A stretch of 64,000 bases of DNA from positions 65,975,741-66,039,740 of the forward strand of contig CM062289.1 in NCBI GenBank assembly GCA_031216915.1. The letters run 5' to 3'. Made by a program: the position numbers and the translations under genes. Source of the DNA: Pictodentalium vernedei. Taxonomy: Eukaryota > Mollusca > Scaphopoda > Dentaliida > Dentaliidae. Shown here piece by piece: positions 11,588 through 21,512 of this stretch (its first letter is position 1; each line of letters begins with the position of its first letter). Under the pieces are notes generated by a model that saw only the letters and a list, made by a program, of their open reading frames with translations, made no database searches and was not told the origin of the DNA.

Positions 11588-11798
11588 TAATTTTATACTG
11601 TACCAATGACCCAGACTTACATGTAGCTGGTGCTAACTCTAAATTATTCAGGGCAAAACACAAATTTTGCCCCCTCAATCCCCAAAATTTGCATCCAAAT
11701 TAAAAAAATCCAATGTCCTATATGGTCCTCCATACTTTTGCCTAGTGCGCATGCGCAGTGTCAAGGAAGGACCGAAATTGGCGCCAAATCCTCATTCT
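11588..11798 (+). repeat. Left inverted terminal repeat, DIRS copy C
   Basis: Reverse complement of about 27490-27680, sharing copy-C-specific variants with it (for example TATATGGTCCTCCATAC and the AATCCTCATTC end). It contains GCGCATGCGC at 11747-11756. Confidence 0.85.
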
Positions 11799-12150
11799 TT
11801 GTTTGGCCCTTCTATTAGTAACATCTCACTGATATCTGTGCTTATAATCTCAGTTAAAATGATGCCAGACACAAAATCATGATGGAAATAGTGGATCCAA
11901 GGATGATATGAGAGGAAGGAACAGTGGATGGATATGTTCAGGGCTGTAACTTATAATTAATCCCCTACCAGCATCGCCGGAGGGGACTATAGGTTTGCAC
12001 TCCGTCCATCCATCAGTCTGTCAGTCACACTTTAGTTTTCCGGAGTTTTTTTGGAAATGCTTCAAGATCAAGTGTGAGTTTCATGCTGATTGCATTATTC
12101 TTGTGCGAGTTATGGCCCTTGGAAATATGGAAAAGTGCCAAAATATCAGT

Positions 12151-12352
12151 ATTTTTATACTGTACCAATGACCCAGACTTAGCTGGTGCTAACTCTAACA
12201 AAACCAGGGCCAAACACAAATTTTGCCCCCCAATCCCCAAAATTTGCATCCAAAACAAAAAGAAATCATGTCCTAAAGGACCTCCATACTACGCCTCTAC
12301 AGCGCATGCGCAGTGACGCAGTCGTCCCGAAATTGGCGCCAATTATCATTCT
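12151..12352 (+). repeat. Left inverted terminal repeat, DIRS copy B
   Basis: Near-perfect reverse complement of 19043-19231. It shares B-only variants with that arm, including the GACGCAGTCGTCCC stretch after the palindrome GCGCATGCGC (12302-12311). Confidence 0.93.
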
Positions 12353-13235
12353 CTGTTTGGCCCTTCATCAGTCAACATCTCACTGATCTTTGTGCTTGTA
12401 AATCTCAGTTTAAAGGATGCCAGACACGTAATTTTTGGAGAAAATGTGATTCTAAGGAGGATAGAAGGAGGAGAGGAAAAAGAAGTGGCAAAAAATAATC
12501 AGGGCTGTACTTAAAATTTTTTGATGAAATTATGTTAAGTTGCCTATTTTCGAGGCATGGGCCTCTTGTTGTCATTCTTGCTAATTGTTGCACTGCTTAT
12601 TCAGTGTTTCCTCTCCCCTAGCCTTCTAAAGTCCCCCCTTGCAATTCTCCCATGCTTTTGGCATATTTTTGAGAAATTTCATTTCTAAAATTTCCTGGGA
12701 GAGTTGCTTGGTTACAGAATGTTTTCTGTTATTTTCCCCACAGTTACGTTTTCACCCATGGGTGTATAACGTTTGTGTTCTGCATCTTCCATCTGATGTT
12801 CTACAGATTCTCCCCTGGGAGTCTGTTTTGCATCAGATAGAGTGTAATTGATGACTGATTCCGGGCCAGTTTTTTCAGTGCCTGGAGTCATGTTTTCTAG
12901 TGTGTTTACACTGTTTGTTTTCATTGGCAACAGCCTTTTTTGAGGGGGGCTGTTTGCCTTTGTGGTAGTTTATCTCATTATAAGGTACATTTATATTATC
13001 CGAAAGTGTCTCATTAATTATTTTATATAAATTTAAAATTTTTGACCACACTTTGCCATCGGATCCATCGGGGCTCAACGTTACTTTTCAGCAACTTGGG
13101 CTTCTCTGAAAAAATATTTTTTCAAAATTATTTTGTTTTGCAATTGTTTTTTCATTTATTAATGGATCATGTTATTATGTATCTTTGTGTCAGGGGTTTT
13201 TGCGAGTAACTAGGACTTATTGTTGTTCTTTCACA
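12353..13235 (+). other. DIRS copy B untranslated leader
   Basis: Collinear with 1151-2037. No conserved ORF. It is presumed to hold the transcription start region downstream of the ITR, but no TATA box can be assigned with confidence. Confidence 0.7.
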
Positions 13236-15338
13236 ATGAAGGGACGTTGTTCAAATTGTAATAGGAAGAAATCTTCCTCTGACTTTCATGATCATTGTAT
13301 TAATTGTAGTCAGTGTTCTCGCATTAATCCCTGTCCTATATGTGAACATTGGGATGAGAAACATTGGAAACGTGTGTCACGATATGTTGTTTCTGGAGAA
13401 AGAGCGATGCCGGCTCTTTCTCCGCAAGGTCACTCTACTCTCTCAGTTTCTATTTCAGAGGAACCAGAACAGGGTGATGTTTCCATGTTATCTTCTTCAA
13501 GTGTGCGTCCGTCGTCACAAATGAATTCAGAGCTAGCGGCAAAAGTGCTCATGGAGATTAGACAAATGTCGTCCGCTAGCTCGCCCGGTGTAGCGTCCAT
13601 TCACCGAATGGTTCGGCAGCCGGGTTCGTCCGATGCGGTCCAAGAGGAAATTTTGGGTGATGCGAGCACTATAAACATAATAGATGCACACCCAGTGACG
13701 GCGGATAGTAAGCGAGAACGGAGGAAGCCTTTTAGTCCGGTTCCTAGCTCGTCCAGGTCCAGCCGGGTCGCGAGCGAGAGAGGTCCCTCTCTCGTACAAC
13801 AACATCTGGGACCAGATGTTGTGGTACAAAATGTGTCTTTAGCGGAGCATACGTCCGTCGCTCGGGACGCTCCGTTGTATAAGCAGTCCGCAGAGACTGT
13901 TAAGGCTTCCTCTTCTCGTCAGCGCACACGACCGCACCTTGGCTGCGTGACCGCCGATATATTACCAGCTTCGCCGATGAAGGATTCTTCGGCGACCAGG
14001 TCACACCATCCGGCAGCCAGGGATTCGAGACCGATGGACTCCGGACGTTCGCATAGGAAAAGTATGCGGGAGCCATCTGATGCGGAGCTGCCCTCGGCGA
14101 AGCAGCGAAAGACTGCGCCTCCGCAGGTCTCGACGCCGGACATTCTTGTGCAGATAGCACAGCTTATCGCAGCATCCCAGCAGCCGACAGAAACGGCGTC
14201 GGATCGAGAATTATCCGATGGCGCTGGGTCGGTACGCTCCGCCGAAGCATCGGGGGCGGACGACCGGGAACATCGTGAGGTCCGACCGGATGGTGAAAGG
14301 GATACGGATGACTTGGAGCTATCCCTTTCGGAACAACATAAAGCTGCCGTGGACTTCATCCGGCACTTTCTCCCTCAAGTTGTTCCGTCGGGCCAGACTG
14401 CTGCGCTTCCGGACAAGAGAATTATAGCGTCATTGGACTCTGAATTTTTTGAGCGGTTCAGGGACATCGCTCCCGAGTTTCCGTCGCAGTCCAATAATGT
14501 TGCTAGAACATTTGAATTATTGAACGACTCTATATTTAAACTTGCTTCCAGGACGGGGAAAGCAGGTTTCTTGTCCGCTAATACTCTCAACCTGCCTTTC
14601 ATTAATGCAAGGAATAAATTCGATACGGCAGGACAGGGTATACCGAGAGTTCCTCTGCGTATGGACGACGAGGCGGAAGACTTAGAGCTATCATTATCGT
14701 CGTCAGCTTCTATTCCAACCGCGGTGTTGGAAACAGCTATTGCGTCTAACAGAGCCAATTTAGATGCCTTATCTTACGCAGATCACCTTACTAAGGCGTT
14801 ATCACTGCGCCTTCAAGGGGAAGAGTTTCAGGATATACAATCCTCTTTAAGACTTCTTTCAAGGGCAGTAGCTTATTCCACGTGTAACTCCGCCCTTTTA
14901 GTGGCAAATCTGGAGTTGGTTAGACGTGACGCAGCCCTAGCTACATCCGCTCTAGTGGATTCTAAGGTGAAGAACTCTCTTAGAGTCGCTTCGGTCTCAG
15001 GAGAACTTCTCTTTGACGGCAAGCTTTCCGCTATTTATGATAAAATTAAAAAGAAAGCTAATGATTCTCTGTTGTTCAGATCGGCTCCTAAGAAGTCGGA
15101 TACAGCAGACACGAATAAGACAGGCACTTCTGGGTCTAATGCGCCCAAGAGAGGTTCCTATAGAGGTTCTGGTGCGTCCTCTTGGTCTTATTCGAGAGAC
15201 CGTCAGGATAGCGACTCTCGTTCGGGACGTCCTTCTGGCCGGGACAATCGGTCGGACGCCCCGAGGTCGACGAGGCGAGGTGCGGGTCGTGGAAGACGTG
15301 GTTTCTCCTACCGCAGGCCTCGCAGGTCCAGGAGGTGA
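13236..15338 (+). CDS. gag: DIRS gag-like protein, copy B (intact, 700 aa)
   Basis: The start is the ATG aligned with copy A's start, where an upstream stop rules out extension; an in-frame ATG at 13185 exists only here. The N-terminal 45 residues are Cys/His-rich (MKGRCSNCNRKK, HDHCINCSQC, NPCPIC), likely zinc-binding. The middle is acidic and Ser-rich (ERDTDDLELSLSEQHKAAVDF). Residues about 390-600 form the best conserved block (FFERFRDIAPEFPSQSNNV). The C terminus is an Arg/Gly/Ser tail (GAGRGRRGFSYRRPRRSRR), likely RNA-binding. The protein is expected to form the retroelement particle. The stop is 15336-15338, and the RT frame overlaps its 3' end in another frame. Function is inferred from order and composition, not from a catalytic motif. 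Confidence 0.85.
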   Translation: MKGRCSNCNRKKSSSDFHDHCINCSQCSRINPCPICEHWDEKHWKRVSRYVVSGERAMPALSPQGHSTLSVSISEEPEQGDVSMLSSSSVRPSSQMNSELAAKVLMEIRQMSSASSPGVASIHRMVRQPGSSDAVQEEILGDASTINIIDAHPVTADSKRERRKPFSPVPSSSRSSRVASERGPSLVQQHLGPDVVVQNVSLAEHTSVARDAPLYKQSAETVKASSSRQRTRPHLGCVTADILPASPMKDSSATRSHHPAARDSRPMDSGRSHRKSMREPSDAELPSAKQRKTAPPQVSTPDILVQIAQLIAASQQPTETASDRELSDGAGSVRSAEASGADDREHREVRPDGERDTDDLELSLSEQHKAAVDFIRHFLPQVVPSGQTAALPDKRIIASLDSEFFERFRDIAPEFPSQSNNVARTFELLNDSIFKLASRTGKAGFLSANTLNLPFINARNKFDTAGQGIPRVPLRMDDEAEDLELSLSSSASIPTAVLETAIASNRANLDALSYADHLTKALSLRLQGEEFQDIQSSLRLLSRAVAYSTCNSALLVANLELVRRDAALATSALVDSKVKNSLRVASVSGELLFDGKLSAIYDKIKKKANDSLLFRSAPKKSDTADTNKTGTSGSNAPKRGSYRGSGASSWSYSRDRQDSDSRSGRPSGRDNRSDAPRSTRRGAGRGRRGFSYRRPRRSRR

Positions 15339-17328
15339 TGGCTTAAACCTCTATCGCGTTCCGGTTGGCGGAAGGTTGTCGAGTTTTTCACAAGAGTGGG
15401 CGTCGATTACGGACGACCCTTGGGTGAGAGGAGTGACTTCGGAAGGTCTAAAGATATCCTTCAAACGAAAGCCTCCATTAACTCGAAGTCCAAAGTGGAC
15501 TCATCTTCCGTCAAATCCACAGAAAAGAGACGCTCTGTTATCCGAGGTGCAGTCTCTTTTAATGAAGAACGCGGTAGAGGTCGTAGAAAACCAGGAATCT
15601 CTGGGATTCTACAGCCATCTGTTTCTGGTTCCGAAACCAGACGGCTCGTTCCGTCCAGTCATAGATTTGAGCTGGATAAACAAGCTGATCGTCGCTCCGA
15701 AGTTTTATATGGAGACGATTCGATCGGTCAGAGCGAGTATTCGGGTGAACGATTATGCAACGAGCATAGATCTCAAAGATGCGTACTTTCACGTCATGGT
15801 ACATCCGACATTCCGAAAGTATCTACGCTTTGCAGTCCTGGGAGTGGTGTATCAATTCCAGGCGATGTGCTTCGGATTGAATCTAGCACCCTGGGCTTTC
15901 ACTCGGGTAATGAACTCGGTAATGATCTACTTCCGAGCTCATTCGTCTGCGGTAACGTCGGCCTACCTGGACGACATTCTTCAGAGGTACGGCAACGAGT
16001 TAACGCTTCAGAACGATGTTCAGAATCTTCTTCTATTGCTCCGACGTCTCGGTTTTATAGTAAACGAGGAGAAGTGGGATCTGGTGCCGTCCAAGTCATT
16101 CACTCATCTGGGAATGAGCTTCGAGACGCACAACAATCTCGTTCGTCTGCCGTTAACCAGAGCGAAATTAATCAGTTGTTACGCTCGCTATTGTCTGCAC
16201 GCAGACAAAGTCACGGCGAGAGAATTTATGAGACTGATAGGTCTGTGCGGAGCCGCCGCGGATCTCATTCCGATGGGGCGGCTACGCACACGTCCTCTTC
16301 AAATTTTCCTGACTCAGAATTGGAGTGTGAAAATTCATTCGCTCGATGTAGACGTTCTCTTGTCAGATCAAGTGAAACAAGAGATTCAGACTTGGGCAAA
16401 CATTCAGTGGTTAACTCAAGGAGTTCCGCTGCAGTTGCCGGATCCGAGTTTTACCGTTATGACGGATGCCAGTCAAACAGGTTGGGGTGCATCATTAATC
16501 CCAACGGATTCGAGATGCCAGGGTCTTTGGGATCCGCAATTCCTGTGCAAGCACATAAACATCAAGGAAATGATGTCAATTTGGCTTGCGTTACGTCACT
16601 GGATGGACATTATTCACGATGCTCATGTCCAAATCCTATCCAACAATACGACAGTAGTGGCGTATATACGGAATCAGGGAGGCACTCATTCAGTTCCGTT
16701 GTTCAATCTAACGGAAAGAATCCTTCTGTTTGCGTTAGAACATCACGTTCTTCTTTCGGTCCGTCACATACCGGGTCGTCTGAATGTGCTAGCAGACTCC
16801 CTTTCACGAAAGGGTCGCTTGTTGCCGTCGGAGTGGACTCTCAACAAACAAGTATTCAATCAGATTTGCTACCAATGGGAACGGCCAATGATAGACTTAT
16901 TTGCGACACATCTCAACAATCAGTTGCAGACGTATGTGTCTCCGTGTCCGGATCCAAGAGCATTTGCAGTAGACGCTCTGTCGATCCCTTGGGACGGAAT
17001 GATAGGATATGCGTATCCTCCAGCGCCGTTAATTCAACAAGTATTGCTAAAGATAAAACAATCTCAATGCAAGATTCTGTTGGTAGCATCTCTGTCGCCA
17101 CAGAGACCGTGGATAAATCTACTCAGGTGTCTGTTGTGGGACCTACCGCGGAAGCTTCCTCCACGAGAGGATCTTCTTTCGCAGGGGAAATCGCGCCAAC
17201 TCCATCACAACCCGCAAGGTCTCAACCTTCACGTTTTTCCGTTGTGCGGTCCTTCTTGCATGGCAAGCACTTTACAGGACGAGCAGTGGACGCAATTTCT
17301 AACTGTAGGAGGACCTCCTCTTCGCTAA
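15013..17328 (+). CDS. DIRS reverse transcriptase-RNase H with DAM-like methyltransferase region, copy B
   Basis: The frame is open for 771 codons. The first Met (15013) lies inside gag, and family similarity starts only near 15366 (GGRLSSFSQEW), so translation may need frameshifting or reinitiation after gag. RT: FRPVIDLSWINKLI, SIDLKDAYFHVMV, GLNLAPWAFTRVM, and YLDD at 15964-15975. RNase H: MTDASQTGWGAS, IKEMMSIW, ILSNNTTVVAYI and VLADSLSRKG. The second-strand Asp seen in copies A, C and D (SDN) is Asn here (16642-16644). The C-terminal region (MIDLFATHLNNQ, DPRAFAVDALSIPWD, YAYPPAPLIQQVL) matches the DAM-like domain of many DIRS elements; a classical DPPY motif is not seen. The last 262 bp overlap the recombinase ORF. 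Confidence 0.88.
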   Translation: MTASFPLFMIKLKRKLMILCCSDRLLRSRIQQTRIRQALLGLMRPREVPIEVLVRPLGLIRETVRIATLVRDVLLAGTIGRTPRGRRGEVRVVEDVVSPTAGLAGPGGDGLNLYRVPVGGRLSSFSQEWASITDDPWVRGVTSEGLKISFKRKPPLTRSPKWTHLPSNPQKRDALLSEVQSLLMKNAVEVVENQESLGFYSHLFLVPKPDGSFRPVIDLSWINKLIVAPKFYMETIRSVRASIRVNDYATSIDLKDAYFHVMVHPTFRKYLRFAVLGVVYQFQAMCFGLNLAPWAFTRVMNSVMIYFRAHSSAVTSAYLDDILQRYGNELTLQNDVQNLLLLLRRLGFIVNEEKWDLVPSKSFTHLGMSFETHNNLVRLPLTRAKLISCYARYCLHADKVTAREFMRLIGLCGAAADLIPMGRLRTRPLQIFLTQNWSVKIHSLDVDVLLSDQVKQEIQTWANIQWLTQGVPLQLPDPSFTVMTDASQTGWGASLIPTDSRCQGLWDPQFLCKHINIKEMMSIWLALRHWMDIIHDAHVQILSNNTTVVAYIRNQGGTHSVPLFNLTERILLFALEHHVLLSVRHIPGRLNVLADSLSRKGRLLPSEWTLNKQVFNQICYQWERPMIDLFATHLNNQLQTYVSPCPDPRAFAVDALSIPWDGMIGYAYPPAPLIQQVLLKIKQSQCKILLVASLSPQRPWINLLRCLLWDLPRKLPPREDLLSQGKSRQLHHNPQGLNLHVFPLCGPSCMASTLQDEQWTQFLTVGGPPLR

Positions 17329-18284
17329 ACTATGCGGCTAAGTGGAAGGTTTTTCGTCGTTGGTGTAGGGATCATTCTGTAGATATATTTGATCCCTCTA
17401 TACCAGACATTGCAAACTTTCTAGTATACTTGTTTGACGAAATCAAACTGCAGCCTGTTACTATAAAGGGTTATAGATCTATGTTATCTGATACCTATGC
17501 ACATCATGATAGTTTACAAATTGGATCTAATGTCTCTTTATCGAAGTTGGTTAGAAACTTTTCGATAAATAGACCCAGAACTCTTAGATTAATTCCTAAG
17601 TGGAATTTAGCTTGGGTTCTCCTTAAATTGAAGGAAAAGCCATTTGAACCTCTTGGGACAGTAGATTTCAAATTCTTATCTTATAAGACAGCTTTTCTCT
17701 TAGCTTTCTCTTCTGCCAGAAGAGTCAGTGAGCTTCATGCACTATCGGTGGATGATTCTCATTATCGTAGTGTTGGGAACACTATCACCTTCACTACTAA
17801 TGTGGGTTTTTTAGCTAAGAATCAGGCTCCTAATAAATATCCGGAACCTATTGTTATTAAGGCTCTTCCGTCTTCAGACGGGCGTAGGCCTTTACTCTGT
17901 CCTGTTAGAGCACTACGTATCTATAAACAGAGATCTCAGTTTATCAGAAAGGGACGGAAACGTTTCTTTCTGTCTTTGATGCCTAATAGAAAGGACATTT
18001 CAGTCCATTCTATTGCTAGATGGATTCAGTTAACTATCCGTACTGCTTATGAAGATTTATCTTCTTCTCAGCAGTCTGTGCTTAAGATTTCTGCTCATGA
18101 AGTAAGAGCTCTTTCTACTTCCTGGGCTTATGCTAATAGTGTTGCTATTACAGATTTAATGAAGGCTGCTTATTGGTCTCAGCCATCCACATTTACAAAT
18201 TTTTATCTCAGAAATATTGAGTCCATTTCTGGAGACCTGCATTGTTTAGGTCCGTTATCTGTTGCTCAGAATGTCGTCCACTAA
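17067..18284 (+). CDS. DIRS tyrosine recombinase, copy B (intact)
   Basis: 405 residues, with the same ATG context and length as copy A. It is in the gag frame, one frame away from RT, and overlaps RT by 262 bp. The N-terminal SAM-like part includes NYAAKWKVFRRWCRDHSVDIF. The catalytic residues are the first Arg in SSARRVSELHAL, HxxR in SAHEVRALSTSWAY, and Tyr in TFTNFYLRNIES. It would join the circular DIRS DNA into the genome by strand exchange, consistent with the clean junctions of copies A and B. The frame is open upstream to 15396, but that stretch is a Ser-rich shadow of RT. Confidence 0.9.
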   Translation: MQDSVGSISVATETVDKSTQVSVVGPTAEASSTRGSSFAGEIAPTPSQPARSQPSRFSVVRSFLHGKHFTGRAVDAISNCRRTSSSLNYAAKWKVFRRWCRDHSVDIFDPSIPDIANFLVYLFDEIKLQPVTIKGYRSMLSDTYAHHDSLQIGSNVSLSKLVRNFSINRPRTLRLIPKWNLAWVLLKLKEKPFEPLGTVDFKFLSYKTAFLLAFSSARRVSELHALSVDDSHYRSVGNTITFTTNVGFLAKNQAPNKYPEPIVIKALPSSDGRRPLLCPVRALRIYKQRSQFIRKGRKRFFLSLMPNRKDISVHSIARWIQLTIRTAYEDLSSSQQSVLKISAHEVRALSTSWAYANSVAITDLMKAAYWSQPSTFTNFYLRNIESISGDLHCLGPLSVAQNVVH

Positions 18285-18878
18285 ACAGTTGCAACTATAG
18301 TTATGCAGGCTTTCTGTTCCGGCAGTGACTCCGTCCGGCTGCCCTCTTCGCTCTGGGCTATTTGACCCAGGGCAAGGGGAAGGGGGGGGCGGGTGTTCCC
18401 TTAGGTCACCTGCTTTATAGTGAAAAGCAAGGGAATGCCTCCTCCAAGTCAGTATTTCTGAGTCGCTTCCGGGATGGTTTTAAAGTGTAATATTAATGTT
18501 TAAATTCATTCATGTCTTATTTTTAAAGTGTAGCTCGGTGTGAAGCATTTGTATATGTCAAGTGTCAAACGGGCTTTAATATACAATACTCGGATACTTT
18601 TAAATGATTATAAAGAGTCTCAATTCTCTGGACTACTTTATTTATTGGCTTGCTTTAAAAATAATTAGTATAAGGGTTATACTGGATGTTAATAGAGAAC
18701 ATGAATGTTATTGTGCTCAATTATTAAGGGTAGTGTATCTTTCTAATTTAATATTAAATAAGAAAGATACATGTAAAGCCTAATACTCCTTTTCTCCTTA
18801 AGGGGTTACCTCTTTACTATATAGTTGAGCTTATTGGATTTTCCTCTATGTCCTAGGCCCTCCAGCCTGTTTACTATT
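18285..18878 (+). other. DIRS copy B 3' noncoding region
   Basis: Same layout as copy A: a stem-loop (CTCTGGG...CCCAGGG) soon after the stop, a G tract near 18376-18392, then AT-rich sequence to the ICR. No ORF. Confidence 0.65.
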
Positions 18879-18965
18879 CAGCTAAGTCTGGGTCATTGGT
18901 ACAGTATAAAAATGTTAAAAAATTTATAGTAATTTATATATTTTTTATACTTACCAATGACCCAG
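18879..18965 (+). repeat. Internal complementary region, copy B
   Basis: 18879-18913 complements the left terminus. 18914-18953 complements the right terminus (19231-19270) with two mismatches. This is the circle-junction template of DIRS elements. Confidence 0.92.
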
Positions 18966-19042
18966 ACGGGGATGGCCCTCCCTGGAGTTGGGAACTCTTG
19001 CCTCCCCGCTGAGTACATAGCGCTGACCAGGCACTGCCAGTA

Positions 19043-19270
19043 AGAATGATAATTGGCGCCAATTTCGGGACGACTGCGTCACTGCGCATGCGCTGTAGAG
19101 GCGTAGTATGGAGGTCCTTTAGGACATGATTTCTTTTTGTTTTGGATGCAAATTTTGGGGATTGGGGGGCAAAATTTGTGTTTGGCCCTGGTTTTGTTAG
19201 AGTTAGCACCAGCTAAGTCTGGGTCATTGGTGAGTATAAAAAATATATAAATTGCTATAAATTTTTTAAC
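19043..19270 (+). repeat. Right inverted terminal repeat, DIRS copy B
   Basis: Reverse complement of the left arm, including GCGCATGCGC at 19084-19093, with the longer AT-rich tip ending TTTTTTAAC. Confidence 0.93.
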
Positions 19271-19839
19271 TTTCCGGACTTTTTTTTGGAAACGCTTCAA
19301 CGGAATGATTTCATTTTTGGTAACCTACTATAGAACGATGACTTACAGATCAAGTTTCATTTACACTCTGTCCATTCATCCGTCAGTCTGTCGGTCATAC
19401 TTTAGTTTTCTGGACTTTTTTTGGAAACGCTTCAACGGAATGATTTCATTTTTGGTAACCTACTATAGAACAATGACTTACAGATCAAGTTTCATTTGCA
19501 CTCTGTCCATCCGTCAGTCTGTCAGTCAGTCATACTTTAGTTTTCCGGACTTTTTCTGGAAATGCTTCAACCGAATGATTTCATTCTTGGTAACCTACTA
19601 TAGAACAATGACTTACAGTTCAAGTTTGAGTTTCATGCTGATTGCATTATTCTTGTGTGAGTTATGGCCCTTGGAAATATGGAAAAGTGCCAAAATATCA
19701 GTTTTCTGGACTTTTTTTTGGAAATGCTTCAACGGAATTCATGCTGATCACATATAGGTTATAACATTTATATAATTATTAATGCTCATTAGGCCGGTAG
19801 GGGACATTGTATTGCTTCAGCGATACGTGTGCTCTTGTT

Positions 19840-21125
19840 TTTATGTAAAATTATTTCATGTTCCCTAATTTCGGGGCATGGGCCTGATGTTTTCATTCTT
19901 GCTATGAAATCTCCACTGTTTGTTAAGTGTTTCCTATCTCCCTTTCCTTGAAACCCCCCCTTGCTAATCTCCCATGCTTGTGGTATAATTTTTGAAATTT
20001 TTTTATTGAAATTTCTTGGGAGTTTTAGCTTAGTTACGGAATGTTTATTCTGTTATCCCCATGGTTTCGTCTTCACCCTTGGGCTGTTTAGGTGTTTTGG
20101 TCATGCATCTACCATCTGATGTATTACAGCTTCTTCTGTGGAAGACTCTGTTTTACATCGGATAGTGTTTTAAATTGGTTACTGATTTCGGGCCATATTT
20201 TTCAGTGCCTGGAGTCTTGTTTCTGGTTCATGAAAGGTTCATGAAAAAATGCCGTAACTAAAGAGAGTGAAACTATTAACCCTTTACCCAATGAGTCGCC
20301 TGCATCCGCCTACGTAGCAGTTGAAAAAAATATTGAAATTTTTTGAAAAATGTGAAAAAATGATATTTAAAATAATAAATTTTGATATCATCTGCGTTGG
20401 GTAAAGGGTTAAAAAAAGTAATAATGTTTATTTAGCCCATAAAAACAGCTTTTCAAAAATATTCGACTCTCAACTGAACTTGAGGGGGGTTTTCTGTCAG
20501 AAAAAATTGTTACAACTTTCAAAAGTTCCTTGATGGCCATTTTATTTCCATGATAGCAGTAACGCAATTTCTGACACCATCACTGGAAAGTTTATAATGG
20601 GAGTCTTTTTAATGATGGCTTTCTAAGATTGTTTAAAAATGAAAGCGGGGATATATTTCCCACGCTTTGGATATCCCCCTCCTAACAATGCGTTCATGCT
20701 TCGCGTTTCATAGCAACATCAAGCAGGGGTTTACCTGGAATAGTATTCGCATTAAACATATCCTTCTATTGGGATTTCTAAACCACAGTTTAGGTTTGCA
20801 TGGAATAGTAAACCAAGTAAACCGGAATAGTTCACCGAAACATACCCCTCCTTGTCTTCTGTAAGGTTTATTATATAGTCAGATACATTAATATTATCCG
20901 TAAGTGTAACATTAATTTTTAGAAATATTTTAAAATTTTTGTCCACACTTAGGCTTTTTTGGGGATCCATTAGGGCTCATTGTTCTCTTTTTGGAACTTG
21001 GGATCATGTCAAAATGTTTTCGAAAATTTTCTTTTGAATTATTTTTCAAAATTTTGTTGTGGATTGTATTATTATTATGTATCTTTGCATTTTCGAGGGT
21101 TAGTGCGAGTACTACGGCTATATAA
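19840..21125 (+). other. DIRS copy C leader, decayed
   Basis: Sequence resumes the family leader (TTTCGGGGCATGGGCCTGATG near 19868) and can be followed in pieces to the expected gag-start area near 21090-21120 (ATTTTCGAGGGTTAGTGCGAG). A TTAA MITE (20276-20412) and further unmatched sequence (20413-20865) interrupt it. No gene. Confidence 0.7.
20276..20412. mobile_element. 137-bp MITE with TTAA ends (piggyBac/Kolobok-type)
   Basis: Flanked by TTAA at both sides, with inverted ends CCCTTTACCCAA and TTGGGTAAAGGG. The core is AT-rich. It belongs to the same family as 29856-30124, 47362-47625 and 53701-53956. Confidence 0.75.
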
Positions 21126-21512
21126 TATTTTTAGCTCACCAACTTTAGTTGTGTGAGCTTATGGCATGTACGCTGACGCTTATGGCATCAGCGTCAGCGT
21201 ACATGTACATATCCAGTAATGTTAAAGCTTCTGTTTAGGTCCCTTACTCACCCTATTTCCATATCATGGCCTTTATAGTGCTGCTATATGATGATTATTA
21301 TCATTTTACCATGATTTAACCCCACATGCCCTACATTTTAGACATTTTTCTTGACATTTTTAGTTGCATTTAGTTTTCTGTTTAGCTCAGAATTTCATGT
21401 TTAACTAAGTGTTTAGGTCAGCTGCTGTGCTCCTTCTCTTCCCTTGGCACTTATGTTCATCATACGTGTTCCTCAGTATCATTGTTCCATGATTAACCCC
21501 TCATACCCTGCA
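21126..21512. repeat. Unrelated segment replacing gag of copy C
   Basis: It starts TTTTTAGCTCACC and contains an inverted pair GTACGCTGACGCTTATGGC / GCATCAGCGTCAGCGTAC near 21168-21204. It resembles the 5' end of the AGCTCA repeat family but lacks its 3' end. About 1.5 kb of gag is missing here. Confidence 0.55.

Larger units (their letters stand above)
12151..19270 (+). mobile_element. DIRS-type retrotransposon copy B (full length, three open ORFs)
   Basis: 7120 bp. The left flank ends CAGT and the right flank begins TTTCCGG. Joined they give CAGTTTTCCGG, which is exactly the repeated core of the host repeat (for example near 61430 and 61590), so there is no target duplication and no base lost. 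The order is ITR, leader, gag (13236-15338), RT-RNase H-methyltransferase-like (15013-17328), YR (17067-18284), ICR and ITR. It is the best candidate for a recently active copy. The one visible concern is an Asp-to-Asn change in RNase H (16642-16644). Confidence 0.95.
11958..19839 (+). mobile_element. Tandem-core 'pearl/HINE-like' repeat inside copy C, itself split by copy B
   Basis: The left part is 11958-12150 and the right part 19271-19839. It is homologous to the uninterrupted element at 61185-62507. It starts with a short hairpin (CCCCTACC...GGAGGGG), then GTC-rich sequence, then a tandem core (TTTCCGGACTTTTTTTGGAA units of roughly 150 bp, three or more here), and ends TAGGGGACATTGTATTGC...CTCTTGTT. 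No coding capacity. Its insertion into copy C is visible because leader sequence resumes directly after 19839. Confidence 0.82.

Noticed and set aside
11209-11590. Overlapping ORFs on both strands that could be an exon
   Set aside because: No recognised motif, no plausible splice-bounded conserved frame, and different frames are equally open.
15396-17066. Long open frame upstream of the recombinase (would make a 962-residue protein)
   Set aside because: It is a Ser-rich shadow of the RT-RNase H frame; its codons are constrained by the other frame and match no domain. The shared ATG at 17067/5888 is a better start.
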